This document shows positions 26,370 through 35,518 of a stretch of DNA of 64,000 bases, piece after piece. How positions within the stretch are numbered: position 1 is the first letter of the stretch; each line of letters opens with the position of its first letter. The position numbers and the translations under genes were made by a program. Below the pieces are notes generated by a model, which was not told the DNA's origin, did not search any database, and was given only the letters and a program-made list of their open reading frames with translations. This stretch comes from Shimia_B sp038527375 (GTDB taxonomy: Bacteria; Pseudomonadota; Alphaproteobacteria; Rhodobacterales; Rhodobacteraceae), in NCBI GenBank assembly GCA_038527375.1, contig JBCBFU010000009.1, positions 1 to 64,000 on the forward strand, written 5' to 3'.

Positions 26370-27463
26370 GGGGCACCTTTCTTGGCGAGGTCTTCAACAA
26401 GCGTGACGAGCCGTTCGGTCGCGTCGGGTTTGCCGGTCGACAGCGCGGCGGTGGCCATCGCCGTTGCCTGCGCGGGATTGGACAGGATATCGGTCATGGC
26501 CTCGGCAAGCGTCGCAACCTCAAGATCGGCTTCGCGGATCATGACCGCCCCGCCCGCGCCAGTGATTGCAGCGACGTTGTTGGCCTGATGGTCATCCGTC
26601 GCCGCCGCATAGGGAATGAAAATCGCGGGGCGCCCGATAACCGACACATCCGCGACGGAGGATGCCCCGGCACGGGTGACGACCAGTTGTGCCTCGCTCA
26701 TTCGGGCCGGAACGTCGGTGAAGAATGTCTGCACATCGGCCACGATGCCGTTGTCGATATAATAGCTCTGGACCCTCTCAAGATCCTCTTCGCGGGCCTG
26801 ATGGCTGACGCGCAAATGGGTCAGAACCTCATGCGGCAGCGCGGCCACGGCGGGGGGGACGATATCCGACAGGATCGTCGCTCCTTGGGAGCCGCCCATG
26901 ACAAGCACCTGCATCGGATAGTCACCGGGTGCGATGTAACCGGCACCCGCACGGTCAAGGATGGCTTGCCGCACCGGGTTGCCCACGTCCACGCCCTCGA
27001 CACCGTCAGGTAGGTCGGTGGGCCATGTCCCGCAGGCCACCGCATCGACGCGCTTGGCAAAGAGCTTGTTCACGCGGCCCAGAACGCCGTTTTGCTCATG
27101 CAGGACACGGGGTAGTTTCAGCGCCACCGCCGCGCCCATCGCCGGGATCGACGGGTATCCGCCAAAGCCCACGACCACGTCGGGGCGATCCTTGCGCATT
27201 TTCATCAACGCAGATGCGATCCCGCCCAAGACGCGAAACGGCACAACCGCCTTGGCCAGAACGCCGCCACGCGCGAAGGTGGCAGAGGCCACGACCTCGA
27301 TCTCGACCTCGTCCGGGAAGGCACCCACATAGCGCGCACCGCGGGCATCCGTCGAAAGCTTGACACGCCACCCGCGCGCCAGCATCGCCTCGGCCAACGC
27401 CTGCGCCGGGAACATGTGCCCGCCGGTGCCGCCAGCGGCCATTACCAAGAGCGGCGCGGTCAT
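26366..27463 (-). CDS. murG: lipid II synthase glycosyltransferase MurG
   Basis: A 365-residue GT28 enzyme transferring GlcNAc to lipid I at the inner membrane. Motifs are MAAGGTGGHMFPAQALAEAM near the N-terminus, LHEQNGVLGRVNK, the VMGGSQGA loop and the nucleotide-binding TRAGASSVADVSVIGRPAIF region. It overlaps both ftsW and murC by 4 nt. Confidence 0.96.
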   Translation of the reverse strand: MTAPLLVMAAGGTGGHMFPAQALAEAMLARGWRVKLSTDARGARYVGAFPDEVEIEVVASATFARGGVLAKAVVPFRVLGGIASALMKMRKDRPDVVVGFGGYPSIPAMGAAVALKLPRVLHEQNGVLGRVNKLFAKRVDAVACGTWPTDLPDGVEGVDVGNPVRQAILDRAGAGYIAPGDYPMQVLVMGGSQGATILSDIVPPAVAALPHEVLTHLRVSHQAREEDLERVQSYYIDNGIVADVQTFFTDVPARMSEAQLVVTRAGASSVADVSVIGRPAIFIPYAAATDDHQANNVAAITGAGGAVMIREADLEVATLAEAMTDILSNPAQATAMATAALSTGKPDATERLVTLVEDLAKKGAP

Positions 27464-28626
27464 CGCGCGCGTCCCCGCATCAGGTCGCTGATGTCGCCCT
27501 GCGGACGGCTGCGGGTGAAGGCCAGAAGCATGCCCAAGGCGATCCCGCCGGCAATCAGAGAGGAGCCACCGTAGCTCACAAACGGTAGCGTCATGCCCTT
27601 GGCCGGCAGAAGCCGGACCGCCACGCCCATATTGATCATCGCTTGCACCCCAAACATGGCCGCCAGACCCGTCCCGGCCAAGCGGATGAACGGGTCCCGT
27701 TCCCGCACGAGCTGCAGGAAGGACCGCAGAACGACGGTGCCATAAAGCGCGATGATGGCGAGGACCAGAACCATTCCATATTCCTCCGCGGCAACCGCGA
27801 TGATGAAATCGGTATGCGCATCAGGCAGCGACCATTTCACCTGTCCCTCACCCACGCCAACGCCAAAGAGCCCGCCTTCGCGGATGGCGTTGGTGGCATA
27901 GCCAAGCTGCGTGGTGGGATCGACCTCGGGGTTCAGGAACCCGTCGATGCGGCGGGCAAAGTGTTCGGACTGACCGTAAGCGATGGTGCCCGCAAAGATC
28001 ACGAGGCCCGCCATGGAAAGGAGCAGCACCATGGGCGCGCCAGCCACGAAATACATCACGCCCCAACCAAAGAGGACGAGGCAGGCCTGACCGAAATCGG
28101 GCTGCATGGCCATCATGAACGCAATGATGATTGCGATGGCAAAGGAATAGACCCGGCCCGGGGGGCCATTGATCTCTTGCGCTGCAGCGAGAAGCCAGGC
28201 CGACATGACGATAAAGCCGGGCTTGAGGAACTCGGACGGCTGAAGCGAGGCAAATCCCAGCGAATACCAGCGCGTCGCCCCTTTGCCGAAATCGGTGCCA
28301 AAGACTGGCAGGAGCGCCAGCGCCACAAAGGCCACGAGGAACCCCAGCACCGCGAGGCGGCGCACGATCTGCGGCGACAGCATCGAGGTTACCACCATCA
28401 CGGCGAGAGCAAGCGCGCCAAAGATCGCCTGACGTTCGACATAGTGAAAAGCCGCGAACCCGTTCTTTGCCGCAAGGGGCGGAGAGGCCGCGAGACCCAG
28501 CAAAATACCCACGCCAAAGAGCATGAACACGCAGGACATCGACCATTTGTCGAGTGTGCGCCACCAACGCGGAAGGATCGGATCGGTCGACGCAACGGGA
28601 ATTGCGCCATGCACCATTTCTGTCAT
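27460..28626 (-). CDS. ftsW: septal peptidoglycan polymerase FtsW
   Basis: A 388-residue SEDS-family glycosyltransferase working with FtsI to polymerise septal glycan. About ten membrane helices are predicted. Family signatures include FGKGATRWYSLGFASLQPSEF, the catalytic-region ending HTDFIIAVAAEEYG, and GMTLPFVSYGGSSLI near the end. The stop overlaps murG by 4 nt. Upstream, a 150-bp gap faces the divergent flavoprotein gene, so a promoter is needed there for the ftsW-murG-murC block unless transcription reads through from murD. Confidence 0.95.
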   Translation of the reverse strand: MTEMVHGAIPVASTDPILPRWWRTLDKWSMSCVFMLFGVGILLGLAASPPLAAKNGFAAFHYVERQAIFGALALAVMVVTSMLSPQIVRRLAVLGFLVAFVALALLPVFGTDFGKGATRWYSLGFASLQPSEFLKPGFIVMSAWLLAAAQEINGPPGRVYSFAIAIIIAFMMAMQPDFGQACLVLFGWGVMYFVAGAPMVLLLSMAGLVIFAGTIAYGQSEHFARRIDGFLNPEVDPTTQLGYATNAIREGGLFGVGVGEGQVKWSLPDAHTDFIIAVAAEEYGMVLVLAIIALYGTVVLRSFLQLVRERDPFIRLAGTGLAAMFGVQAMINMGVAVRLLPAKGMTLPFVSYGGSSLIAGGIALGMLLAFTRSRPQGDISDLMRGRAR

Positions 28627-28718
28627 GGGTGTACTGCCTACCTCTGTCGTCGCCCCTTTGCGGGGTCTGGCCCATAGTATAACCGCGCTTTGCGCTTTGG
28701 GCTAGCGCCGCGTTTCAT

Positions 28719-28741
28719 GAGTATTTTTGGACCATCGAAAG
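28719..28741 (+). repeat. interoperon repeat copy
   Basis: GAGTATTTTTGGACCATCGA then AAG matches 42816-42838 (GAGTATTTGGGGACCATCGA then AAG) apart from the T/G run. It lies in the gap between ftsW and the flavoprotein gene, across an in-frame upstream ATG of the latter, which argues that the flavoprotein really starts further down. Confidence 0.5.
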
Positions 28742-28779
28742 GGCTTGCGCGGGCGCCCCGGCGCGGGCAGTTGGACGCA

Positions 28780-29979
28780 ATGGACACGGATGTTTTGATC
28801 TTGGGTGCGGGGGCCGCGGGCCTGTTTTGCGCGGGCGAGCTTGTGCGGTTGGGCGCGGCGGATGTCGTCGTGATCGACCATGCCAAGGCGCCCGGCGAAA
28901 AGATCCGCATCTCAGGCGGCGGGCGGTGCAATTTTACCAATCTGGGGGTGGAGCCCGCGCGGTTTTTGTCCGGCAATCCGCATTTCGCGAAATCTGCGCT
29001 GGCGCGGTACACGCAGTGGGATTTCATTGATCTTGTGGATCGTCACGGCATCGCTTGGCACGAAAAAACGCTGGGGCAACTGTTCTGCGACGGCTCCGCC
29101 AAGGAGGTCATCGCGATGCTGTTGGCGGAAATGGAGGGTGCCGATCTGTGGCTGCGCACCTCGCTCATCGGGCTGCGTCACGCGGATGGGCTGTTCCACG
29201 CCATCCTCGAGCGGGAGGGCCAGCGGATCAGCCTGTCGGCGCGGTCCATCGTGCTGGCCACCGGCGGCAAGAGCATCCCGAAGATGGGCGCGACGGGGTT
29301 GGCCTATGACCTAGCGCACCAATTCGGGCTGCCTGTGACCGACACGCGCCCTGCCCTTGTGCCGCTGACTTTTCCCGAGGGCCGTTTCAGCCCGCTTTCA
29401 GGCGTGGCCGCGCCTGCGCGGGTCACGACCGACCGCGCGAGTTTTGATGAGGCGCTGCTGTTTACGCATCGGGGGCTGAGCGGCCCGGCGGTTTTGCAGG
29501 CTTCGTCCTATTGGCGCGAAGGCGAGGATGTCGTGGTCGACCTCGATCCAGACGGCGCGCTTCTGACAGCGTTGCAGGATGCGCGATCCTCCCACGGGCG
29601 CAAAGCGTTGAGTTCGGAGCTGGCCCGGCATCTTCCCGCCAAGCTGGTGGGAGAGATGGGCGCGGATTGGGGGCTTTCCGGCAATGTGGGCGACGCGTCG
29701 GATGCGCGCCTGACAGAGCTTGTGGGCGCGATCCGGTCTTGGCGGCTGCGCCCCAATGGATCGGAGGGCTATCGCACGGCGGAGGTCACCTTGGGTGGGA
29801 TCGACACCGATGCGCTGTCCTCGAAAACAATGGAGGCCAAGACCGTGCCGGGCCTTTATGCTATCGGAGAGGCCGTGGATGTGACTGGCTGGTTGGGCGG
29901 ATACAACTTCCAGTGGGCGTGGTCGTCGGGCTGGGCCGCGGCGCAGGCTATTTCAGCGCGTCAGTCACCCGCGCCGTGA
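28780..29979 (+). CDS. HI0933/BaiN-type FAD-dependent oxidoreductase
   Basis: A 399-residue flavoprotein with a Rossmann FAD motif (VLILGAGAAGLFCAGEL), RISGGGRCNFTN and the closing YAIGEAVDVTGWLGGYNFQWAWSSG (split here only as a description of the FAD end). The substrate is unknown; the family is often annotated as aminoacetone oxidase or BaiN-like. Start ATG 28780 (MDTDVLILGAG) is preferred over upstream starts that cross an interoperon repeat. It lies on the opposite strand inside the division cluster, and its last 32 bp overlap the 3' end of murD, so transcription is convergent there. Confidence 0.85.
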   Translation: MDTDVLILGAGAAGLFCAGELVRLGAADVVVIDHAKAPGEKIRISGGGRCNFTNLGVEPARFLSGNPHFAKSALARYTQWDFIDLVDRHGIAWHEKTLGQLFCDGSAKEVIAMLLAEMEGADLWLRTSLIGLRHADGLFHAILEREGQRISLSARSIVLATGGKSIPKMGATGLAYDLAHQFGLPVTDTRPALVPLTFPEGRFSPLSGVAAPARVTTDRASFDEALLFTHRGLSGPAVLQASSYWREGEDVVVDLDPDGALLTALQDARSSHGRKALSSELARHLPAKLVGEMGADWGLSGNVGDASDARLTELVGAIRSWRLRPNGSEGYRTAEVTLGGIDTDALSSKTMEAKTVPGLYAIGEAVDVTGWLGGYNFQWAWSSGWAAAQAISARQSPAP

Positions 29980-31348
29980 AATCATCGCCCCGCGCCTCGA
30001 AACTGTCATACTGATCGAAACTGGCCGCCGCGGGGGCCAGCAGCACGGTATCGCCCGGCTCCGCATCGGCCATGGCAGCCGCCACAGCCTCCGCCATGGT
30101 CGTGGCGATATGGCAGGGGATGCCGGTCAATTGGCGCCCGAACGCCTCGGCCTCGCGCCCGATCACATAGGCTTTGCGCACCCGGCCTGCCTGCTCCAGC
30201 AGCGCGTCGAGCCCGCCTTCTTTTTGCAGCCCGCCACAGATCCAGCGGATGTTGTCAAAGGCGGCGAGCGCCTTGGCCGCGCTGTCGACATTGGTGGCCT
30301 TGCTGTCATTGACGAAGGTCACGCCGTCCCGCTCTGCCACGCGTTGGGACCGATGCGGCAGGCCTGCGAAGCTGTGGAATGCGGCCTCGATGTCGCGGGG
30401 CGGAATATTCACGGCCCGGCAAGCTGCGTAGGCCGCGCAGGCGTTCTGGTGGTTGTGCGCACCGGGCAGCCCCGCGATGCCGCGCAAATCGATGGAGGCC
30501 ACCTGACGGCCCTTGCGCGTCTCAGACAGAAATCCCTTGCGCACAAAGACCGACCAGCCGGGCCCGTCGAGCTTTTGGCCCGCTGAGATGCGGATCACGC
30601 GATCATCGGCGGGGCCCTCAGACAGTTGCATGGCGAGGAAAGCGCCCAAATCCTCGTCCACGCCGATGACAGCGCGGTCCGGGCCGCCTTCGGCGAAGAG
30701 CCGACGCTTGGCCGCGAAATAGCCGCCAAAGCCGCCATGGCGGTCGAGGTGGTCAGGTGTGAGATTGGTAAAGACGGCCACATCAGGCGTCAGACTGCGC
30801 GCTAGGTCGGTCTGATAGCTGGACAGCTCCAGCACGATGACATCGCCATCCTCTGCCGGATCGAGGTCGAGCACCCCGCGCCCGATATTACCGGCAAGCT
30901 GCGCGCGACGGCCCGCATGGGTCAACACGTGGTGGATCAGGGCCGATGTCGTGGATTTTCCGTTCGATCCCGTGACCGCGATCACGCGCGGCGGGCTGTC
31001 GAACCGGGACCATTCCGAGGTCGCAAAGGACCGGAAGAACAGCCCGATATCGTTGTCGACCGGCACGCCCAGCGCCAGCGCCCGCGCGATCACCGGGTGG
31101 GGCTTTGGGAACAGGTGCGGGATACCGGGCGATACAATCAGGCCTGCGGCCTGTGCCAGCGCGTCGCCCTTGAGCGGGTCGGCCACGTCAAAGCCTTCGT
31201 CGGTGGCACGCGCGCGTCCGGCGGCACCATCGTCCCAACATAGCGGGGTCGCGCCGCCGTCGCGCAGGGCGCGGGCCGCCGTCAATCCGCTGCGCCCCAT
31301 GCCGAGGACAAAGACCGTTTTGTCGTTAAACCCTTGGACGGAAATCAT
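29948..31348 (-). CDS. murD: UDP-N-acetylmuramoylalanine--D-glutamate ligase MurD
   Basis: A 466-residue Mur ligase adding D-Glu. Motifs include FVLGMGRSGLTAARAL, the ATP loop VTGSNGKSTTSAL and VNDSKATNVDSA. ATG 31348 follows gaggtg at a good distance; an earlier frame to 31381 lacks support. The 3' end overlaps the convergent flavoprotein gene by 32 bp. Confidence 0.95.
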   Translation of the reverse strand: MISVQGFNDKTVFVLGMGRSGLTAARALRDGGATPLCWDDGAAGRARATDEGFDVADPLKGDALAQAAGLIVSPGIPHLFPKPHPVIARALALGVPVDNDIGLFFRSFATSEWSRFDSPPRVIAVTGSNGKSTTSALIHHVLTHAGRRAQLAGNIGRGVLDLDPAEDGDVIVLELSSYQTDLARSLTPDVAVFTNLTPDHLDRHGGFGGYFAAKRRLFAEGGPDRAVIGVDEDLGAFLAMQLSEGPADDRVIRISAGQKLDGPGWSVFVRKGFLSETRKGRQVASIDLRGIAGLPGAHNHQNACAAYAACRAVNIPPRDIEAAFHSFAGLPHRSQRVAERDGVTFVNDSKATNVDSAAKALAAFDNIRWICGGLQKEGGLDALLEQAGRVRKAYVIGREAEAFGRQLTGIPCHIATTMAEAVAAAMADAEPGDTVLLAPAAASFDQYDSFEARGDDFTARVTDALK

Positions 31349-31400
31349 GGGCGCACCTCGCGGTGTGGGTTTTGCCTGCACATGATCCCGCCCCGCATGA

Positions 31401-32483
31401 TTAGCGGACCTTGAGCGTGGCCAGCCCGATCATCGCGAGGATCAGCGAGATGATCCAGAACCGGATCACGATCTGCGGCTCGGCCCAGCCCTTTTTCTCG
31501 TAGTGGTGGTGGATCGGCGCCATCAGGAAGACGCGTTTGCCGGTGCGCTTGAAGTAGAGGACTTGGATGATGACGCTCAGCGCCTCGACCACGAAGACGC
31601 CGCCGACGATGGCCAGAACGATCTCGTGCTTGGTGGCCACGGCAATCGCCCCGAGCGCGCCGCCCAGCGCGAGCGAACCGGTATCGCCCATGAAAACCGC
31701 CGCCGGGGGGGCGTTGTACCACAGGAAGCCCAAGCCACCGCCGATCAGGCCCATGGTAAAAATCAGGATTTCGCCCGTGCCCGGCACGTAATGCACATCA
31801 AGGTATTGGGTGAAATCGACGCGACCGACCGCATAGGCAATCACACCCAGCGTGCCCGCTGCAATCATCACTGGCATGATCGCCAGGCCATCAAGCCCGT
31901 CGGTCAGGTTCACGGCATTGGCGGACCCCACGATCACGATCAGCGCAAAGGGCACGAAAAGCACGCCAAGATTGATCAGCGTGTCCTTGAACACCGGTAG
32001 CGCCAGCTGGTTCTGCAGCTCTGCCGGATGCAGGTAAAAGGCGCCAACAGCGGCAACGGTCGCGATCAGGAACCCGAGGCCCAACCGGAGCTTGCCCGGG
32101 ACGCCTGCCGTGTTCTGCTTGGACACTTTGGCATAGTCATCGGCGAACCCGATGGCCCCAAAGGCGATGGTGACGAACAGCACCAGCCAGACAAACCCGT
32201 TATCCAGCCGCGCCCAGAGCAGGGTGGACACCACAAGCGCCCCGAGGATCAGCGCCCCGCCCATGGTGGGCGTGCCCGCCTTGGAGAAATGGCTTTCGGG
32301 ACCGTCATCACGGATCGGCTGCCCTTTGCCCTGTTTGCGGCGCAACAGGTCGATCAAAGGACGGCCAAAGACAAAGCCAAAGATCAGCGCCGTCAGGAAC
32401 GCCCCACCGGCCCGGAAGGTGATGTAGCGGAACAGGTTGAAGAAATCGCCGCCATCCGAAAGAGCCGTTAACCAATACAACAT
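31401..32483 (-). CDS. mraY: phospho-N-acetylmuramoyl-pentapeptide transferase MraY
   Basis: A 360-residue integral membrane enzyme that makes lipid I from UDP-MurNAc-pentapeptide and undecaprenyl phosphate. Ten helices are expected. Signatures are PTMGGALILGALV, AIGFADDYAKV (Mg-binding aspartates), NAVNLTDGLDGLA and the cytoplasmic APIHHHYEKKGW loop. The gap to murD is 52 bp. Confidence 0.96.
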   Translation of the reverse strand: MLYWLTALSDGGDFFNLFRYITFRAGGAFLTALIFGFVFGRPLIDLLRRKQGKGQPIRDDGPESHFSKAGTPTMGGALILGALVVSTLLWARLDNGFVWLVLFVTIAFGAIGFADDYAKVSKQNTAGVPGKLRLGLGFLIATVAAVGAFYLHPAELQNQLALPVFKDTLINLGVLFVPFALIVIVGSANAVNLTDGLDGLAIMPVMIAAGTLGVIAYAVGRVDFTQYLDVHYVPGTGEILIFTMGLIGGGLGFLWYNAPPAAVFMGDTGSLALGGALGAIAVATKHEIVLAIVGGVFVVEALSVIIQVLYFKRTGKRVFLMAPIHHHYEKKGWAEPQIVIRFWIISLILAMIGLATLKVR

Positions 32484-32511
32484 GTTGTGTCCCTACCCGT
32501 GGCTTTGCCCG

Positions 32512-33963
32512 TTATTCAGCTTTATCAGGTTGGCCGCGCGGATGCCCCAGTTTCCTGAGCGCGTCAACCACGCGCGATACTTGCGACCCCTTGGACCCCT
32601 TCACCAACACAACGTCACCGGCATCAATCAGCCGATGGGCGTCGCTGGCAAGCTCTGCCGCGGTTTCTACCCAGCGTCCGCGCAGATGATCGGGAAGCGC
32701 CGTGTAGAGGTTGTGCATGAGGTCGCCCACGCAATGGACCGTGTCCAACTGCGCGATGCCCGGGTGATCGGCGATCTGGGCATGGAGGCGCGCGGCCTCG
32801 GTGCCCAGTTCAAGCATCTCGCCCAGCACGGCGATACGGCGCCCCTTGGCCACGCGACCGATTTGATCGGTGGGGGTGGCGGCGGCCAACACGTCGAGCG
32901 ATGCGGCCATGGATGTGGGGTTCGCGTTGAACGCGTCGTCGATCAGGAAGATCACGCTGTCTTCCATTGCGGCGTCCAGCAACAGCGCCTCGCGCGTGCC
33001 GCGTCCTGCCGGGGGCTGCCAACGCGACAGACCCAGCATGCTGAGTGTGGGGTCGGCCCCCATCGCCTCGGCCGTTGCCAGAACACCCAGCGCATTGGCG
33101 GCAAAATGGCGGCCTGGGCTTTGGATCTTGAACAGCAGAGACCTGCGGTCAGCGGTCGCCTCAACCACGGTGCAGTCGTCATGGAGCGTCGCCGCCTTCA
33201 GGTGATATCCGGCCCCATCGGCTTCGCCGAATGTGTGGATGCGCGCGGCGTGCGCGCGCGCCGCATCCATCAGGATGGACGTGTTCGGCAGGTCCGCATT
33301 CACAATAGCTGTGGGCTCGCATTGCGCGTCGCTCACCAGCCCCGAATAGATCGCGGCCTTTTCTCGGGCGATGCCGTCCACATCATCGAACGCCTCAAGA
33401 TGCGCGGTGCCGACCGTGGTAACAAGCGCGACATGGGGTTGGACCTGCGCGGCCAGTGGCGCGATTTCTCCTGGGTGGTTCATACCGATCTCGAAAATGC
33501 CGAATTCGGTGTCTTGTGGCATGCGGGCCAGTGTCAGCGGCACGCCCCAGTGATTGTTGTAAGACGCCTCTGCCGCATGGACACGGCCCTGCCCTGTCAA
33601 TGCCGCGCGCAACATCTCCTTGGCCGATGTCTTGCCCACCGACCCGGTGATGGCCGCGATCCGGGCGTCGGTGCGGGCGCGCGCCGCACGGCCCAAATCC
33701 TCCAGCGCGGTCAGCACGTCTTCCACCAAAAGGCAGCGCGCCGGATCAGCACCGTCCGGGATGTGGGAGACAAGCGCTGCGGCAGCGCCGGCCTCAAGCG
33801 CCTGGACTACAAAGTCATGGCCATCGCGGGCGGCCTTGAGCGCCACGAAGAGATCCCCGGCTTGCAGAGTGCGCGTGTCAATCGACACGCCGGTTGCCTC
33901 CCACTGCCCAGTGTCGCCACCTGTGGCAGCCGCGGCATCCGCAGAGGTCCAAAGCGCTGTCAC
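32512..33963 (-). CDS. murF: UDP-MurNAc-tripeptide--D-Ala-D-Ala ligase MurF
   Basis: A 483-residue Mur ligase adding D-Ala-D-Ala. Motifs are SIDTRTLQAGDLFVAL, the ATP loop TGSVGKTSAKEMLRAAL, NNHWGVPLTL and DDAFNANPTSM. Two tandem GTG codons (33966, 33963) are possible. GTG 33963 is chosen because it gives the standard 4-nt GTGA overlap with the murE stop codon. Confidence 0.94.
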   Translation of the reverse strand: MTALWTSADAAAATGGDTGQWEATGVSIDTRTLQAGDLFVALKAARDGHDFVVQALEAGAAAALVSHIPDGADPARCLLVEDVLTALEDLGRAARARTDARIAAITGSVGKTSAKEMLRAALTGQGRVHAAEASYNNHWGVPLTLARMPQDTEFGIFEIGMNHPGEIAPLAAQVQPHVALVTTVGTAHLEAFDDVDGIAREKAAIYSGLVSDAQCEPTAIVNADLPNTSILMDAARAHAARIHTFGEADGAGYHLKAATLHDDCTVVEATADRRSLLFKIQSPGRHFAANALGVLATAEAMGADPTLSMLGLSRWQPPAGRGTREALLLDAAMEDSVIFLIDDAFNANPTSMAASLDVLAAATPTDQIGRVAKGRRIAVLGEMLELGTEAARLHAQIADHPGIAQLDTVHCVGDLMHNLYTALPDHLRGRWVETAAELASDAHRLIDAGDVVLVKGSKGSQVSRVVDALRKLGHPRGQPDKAE

Positions 33964-35468
33964 CACACCTCTCCCCCGCCCAGCCCGTCGAGGGCGGAAA
34001 CCGCGATACTGGCCTGTTCGACATCGTCAAAGGGCAGCACGTCGTCGCCCACGATCTGGCCGGTCTCGTGCCCCTTACCCGCAATCAGAAGGGTATCCCC
34101 CGGCCCAAGGGCATCGACCGCGCGCAGGATCGCCTCGGCCCGGTCGGGCACTTCGGTCGCGTCCGGTGCACCTGCCATCACGGCGGCGCGGATGGTTGCG
34201 GGGTCCTCGGTCCGCGGATTGTCGTCGGTCACGAAAACAACGTCGGCATGTTCTGCAGCAGCGGCCCCCATTAACGGGCGCTTGCCCGGGTCGCGGTCCC
34301 CACCGGCGCCAACCACCGCCACAAGCCGCCCCATGACATGGGGGCGCATCGCCTGAAGGGCCGTGGCCACGGCATCCGGCGTGTGGGCGTAGTCGACAAA
34401 AATCGCGGCCCCATTCGCGCGGGTCGCCGCATGTTCCATCCGGCCGCGCACGGTCTCAAGCGTGCCCAGTGCGCGGATCGTCTCCACCGGATCGGCCCCG
34501 CTGGCAATCACCAGCCCCGCCGCCACCAACACGTTTTCGGCCTGAAACCCGCCCAGCAGGTTCAACCGCACCATGTGGGGGCGACCGTCAAAGCTCAGCC
34601 GGATGTCCTGCCCGGTCCCATCGAAGCGTTGCGCGTCCAGCCGCAGGCGCGCGCCCTCGCTTTGGCCCACGGCCAAAACCTCGAGCCCGCGATCCGCCGC
34701 CAGCGAGGCCATATCGGGTCCCCGCGGGTCGTCGATATTGATGACCGCCACGCCCCCATCTGACAACACACGGGTAAAAAGACCCGCCTTGGCCGCGAAA
34801 TAGGCGTCAAAGGTCTCGTGATAATCCAGATGATCCTGCGTGAAGTTCGTAAATCCCGCCGCGCGGATCACGACGCCGTCCAGCCGCCGTTGATCGAGCC
34901 CGTGGGAGGATGCCTCCATCGCGCCGTGGGTAACCCCTGCCGCAGCGGCCCCCGCCAGCGCCCGGTGCAAGGTGATCGGTTCGGGCGTTGTGTGGCCCAA
35001 AGGCGCCGTCCATGCCCCTTCGACGCCCGTCGTGCCAAGGTTCACGGCAGGGAGGCCCAGAGCCGTCCAAATCTGGCGCGTGAAGCTCGCCACACTCGTT
35101 TTGCCGTTGGTGCCGGTGACGGCGACCATCGTTTGCGGTTGCGCGCCGAACCACAGGGCCGCCGTTGCGGCCAAGGCACCGCGCGGGTCATCCGTGACCA
35201 CCAGCGCGGAAGAGCCGTCGCGCAGCACATCGGCGGCGATCGTGGCCCCTTCGGGATCGGTCAGAATGGCCGCGGCCTCCTGCCTGAGCGCGTATTGAAT
35301 GAATTCGGCCCCGTGCATCTGGCTGCCCGGCATCGCCGCAAAAAGAGTGCCGCGTTTCACCTCGCGGCTGTCGACGGCAATTCCTGCAATCATCGGGTTC
35401 GCCCCGCCAATCGCGGTCAGTCCAAGGGCCGACAGCGGTTTGGGAGGGATCGTGGCGTTTGCGGTCAT
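33960..35468 (-). CDS. murE: UDP-MurNAc-dipeptide--meso-diaminopimelate ligase MurE
   Basis: A 502-residue Mur ligase. The ATP loop VTGTNGKTSVASF and the sequence DDNPRTEDPATI are visible; DNPR is the signature of meso-diaminopimelate specificity, so the peptidoglycan is of the Gram-negative DAP type. ATG 35468 is used. It is 50 bp downstream of ftsI and overlaps murF. Confidence 0.96.
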   Translation of the reverse strand: MTANATIPPKPLSALGLTAIGGANPMIAGIAVDSREVKRGTLFAAMPGSQMHGAEFIQYALRQEAAAILTDPEGATIAADVLRDGSSALVVTDDPRGALAATAALWFGAQPQTMVAVTGTNGKTSVASFTRQIWTALGLPAVNLGTTGVEGAWTAPLGHTTPEPITLHRALAGAAAAGVTHGAMEASSHGLDQRRLDGVVIRAAGFTNFTQDHLDYHETFDAYFAAKAGLFTRVLSDGGVAVINIDDPRGPDMASLAADRGLEVLAVGQSEGARLRLDAQRFDGTGQDIRLSFDGRPHMVRLNLLGGFQAENVLVAAGLVIASGADPVETIRALGTLETVRGRMEHAATRANGAAIFVDYAHTPDAVATALQAMRPHVMGRLVAVVGAGGDRDPGKRPLMGAAAAEHADVVFVTDDNPRTEDPATIRAAVMAGAPDATEVPDRAEAILRAVDALGPGDTLLIAGKGHETGQIVGDDVLPFDDVEQASIAVSALDGLGGGEVW

Positions 35469-35518
35469 TGCAGCCCGTCCGTTGCGTCCCCTTTGATGGC
35501 CAATGCGTGGCCGGGGGC

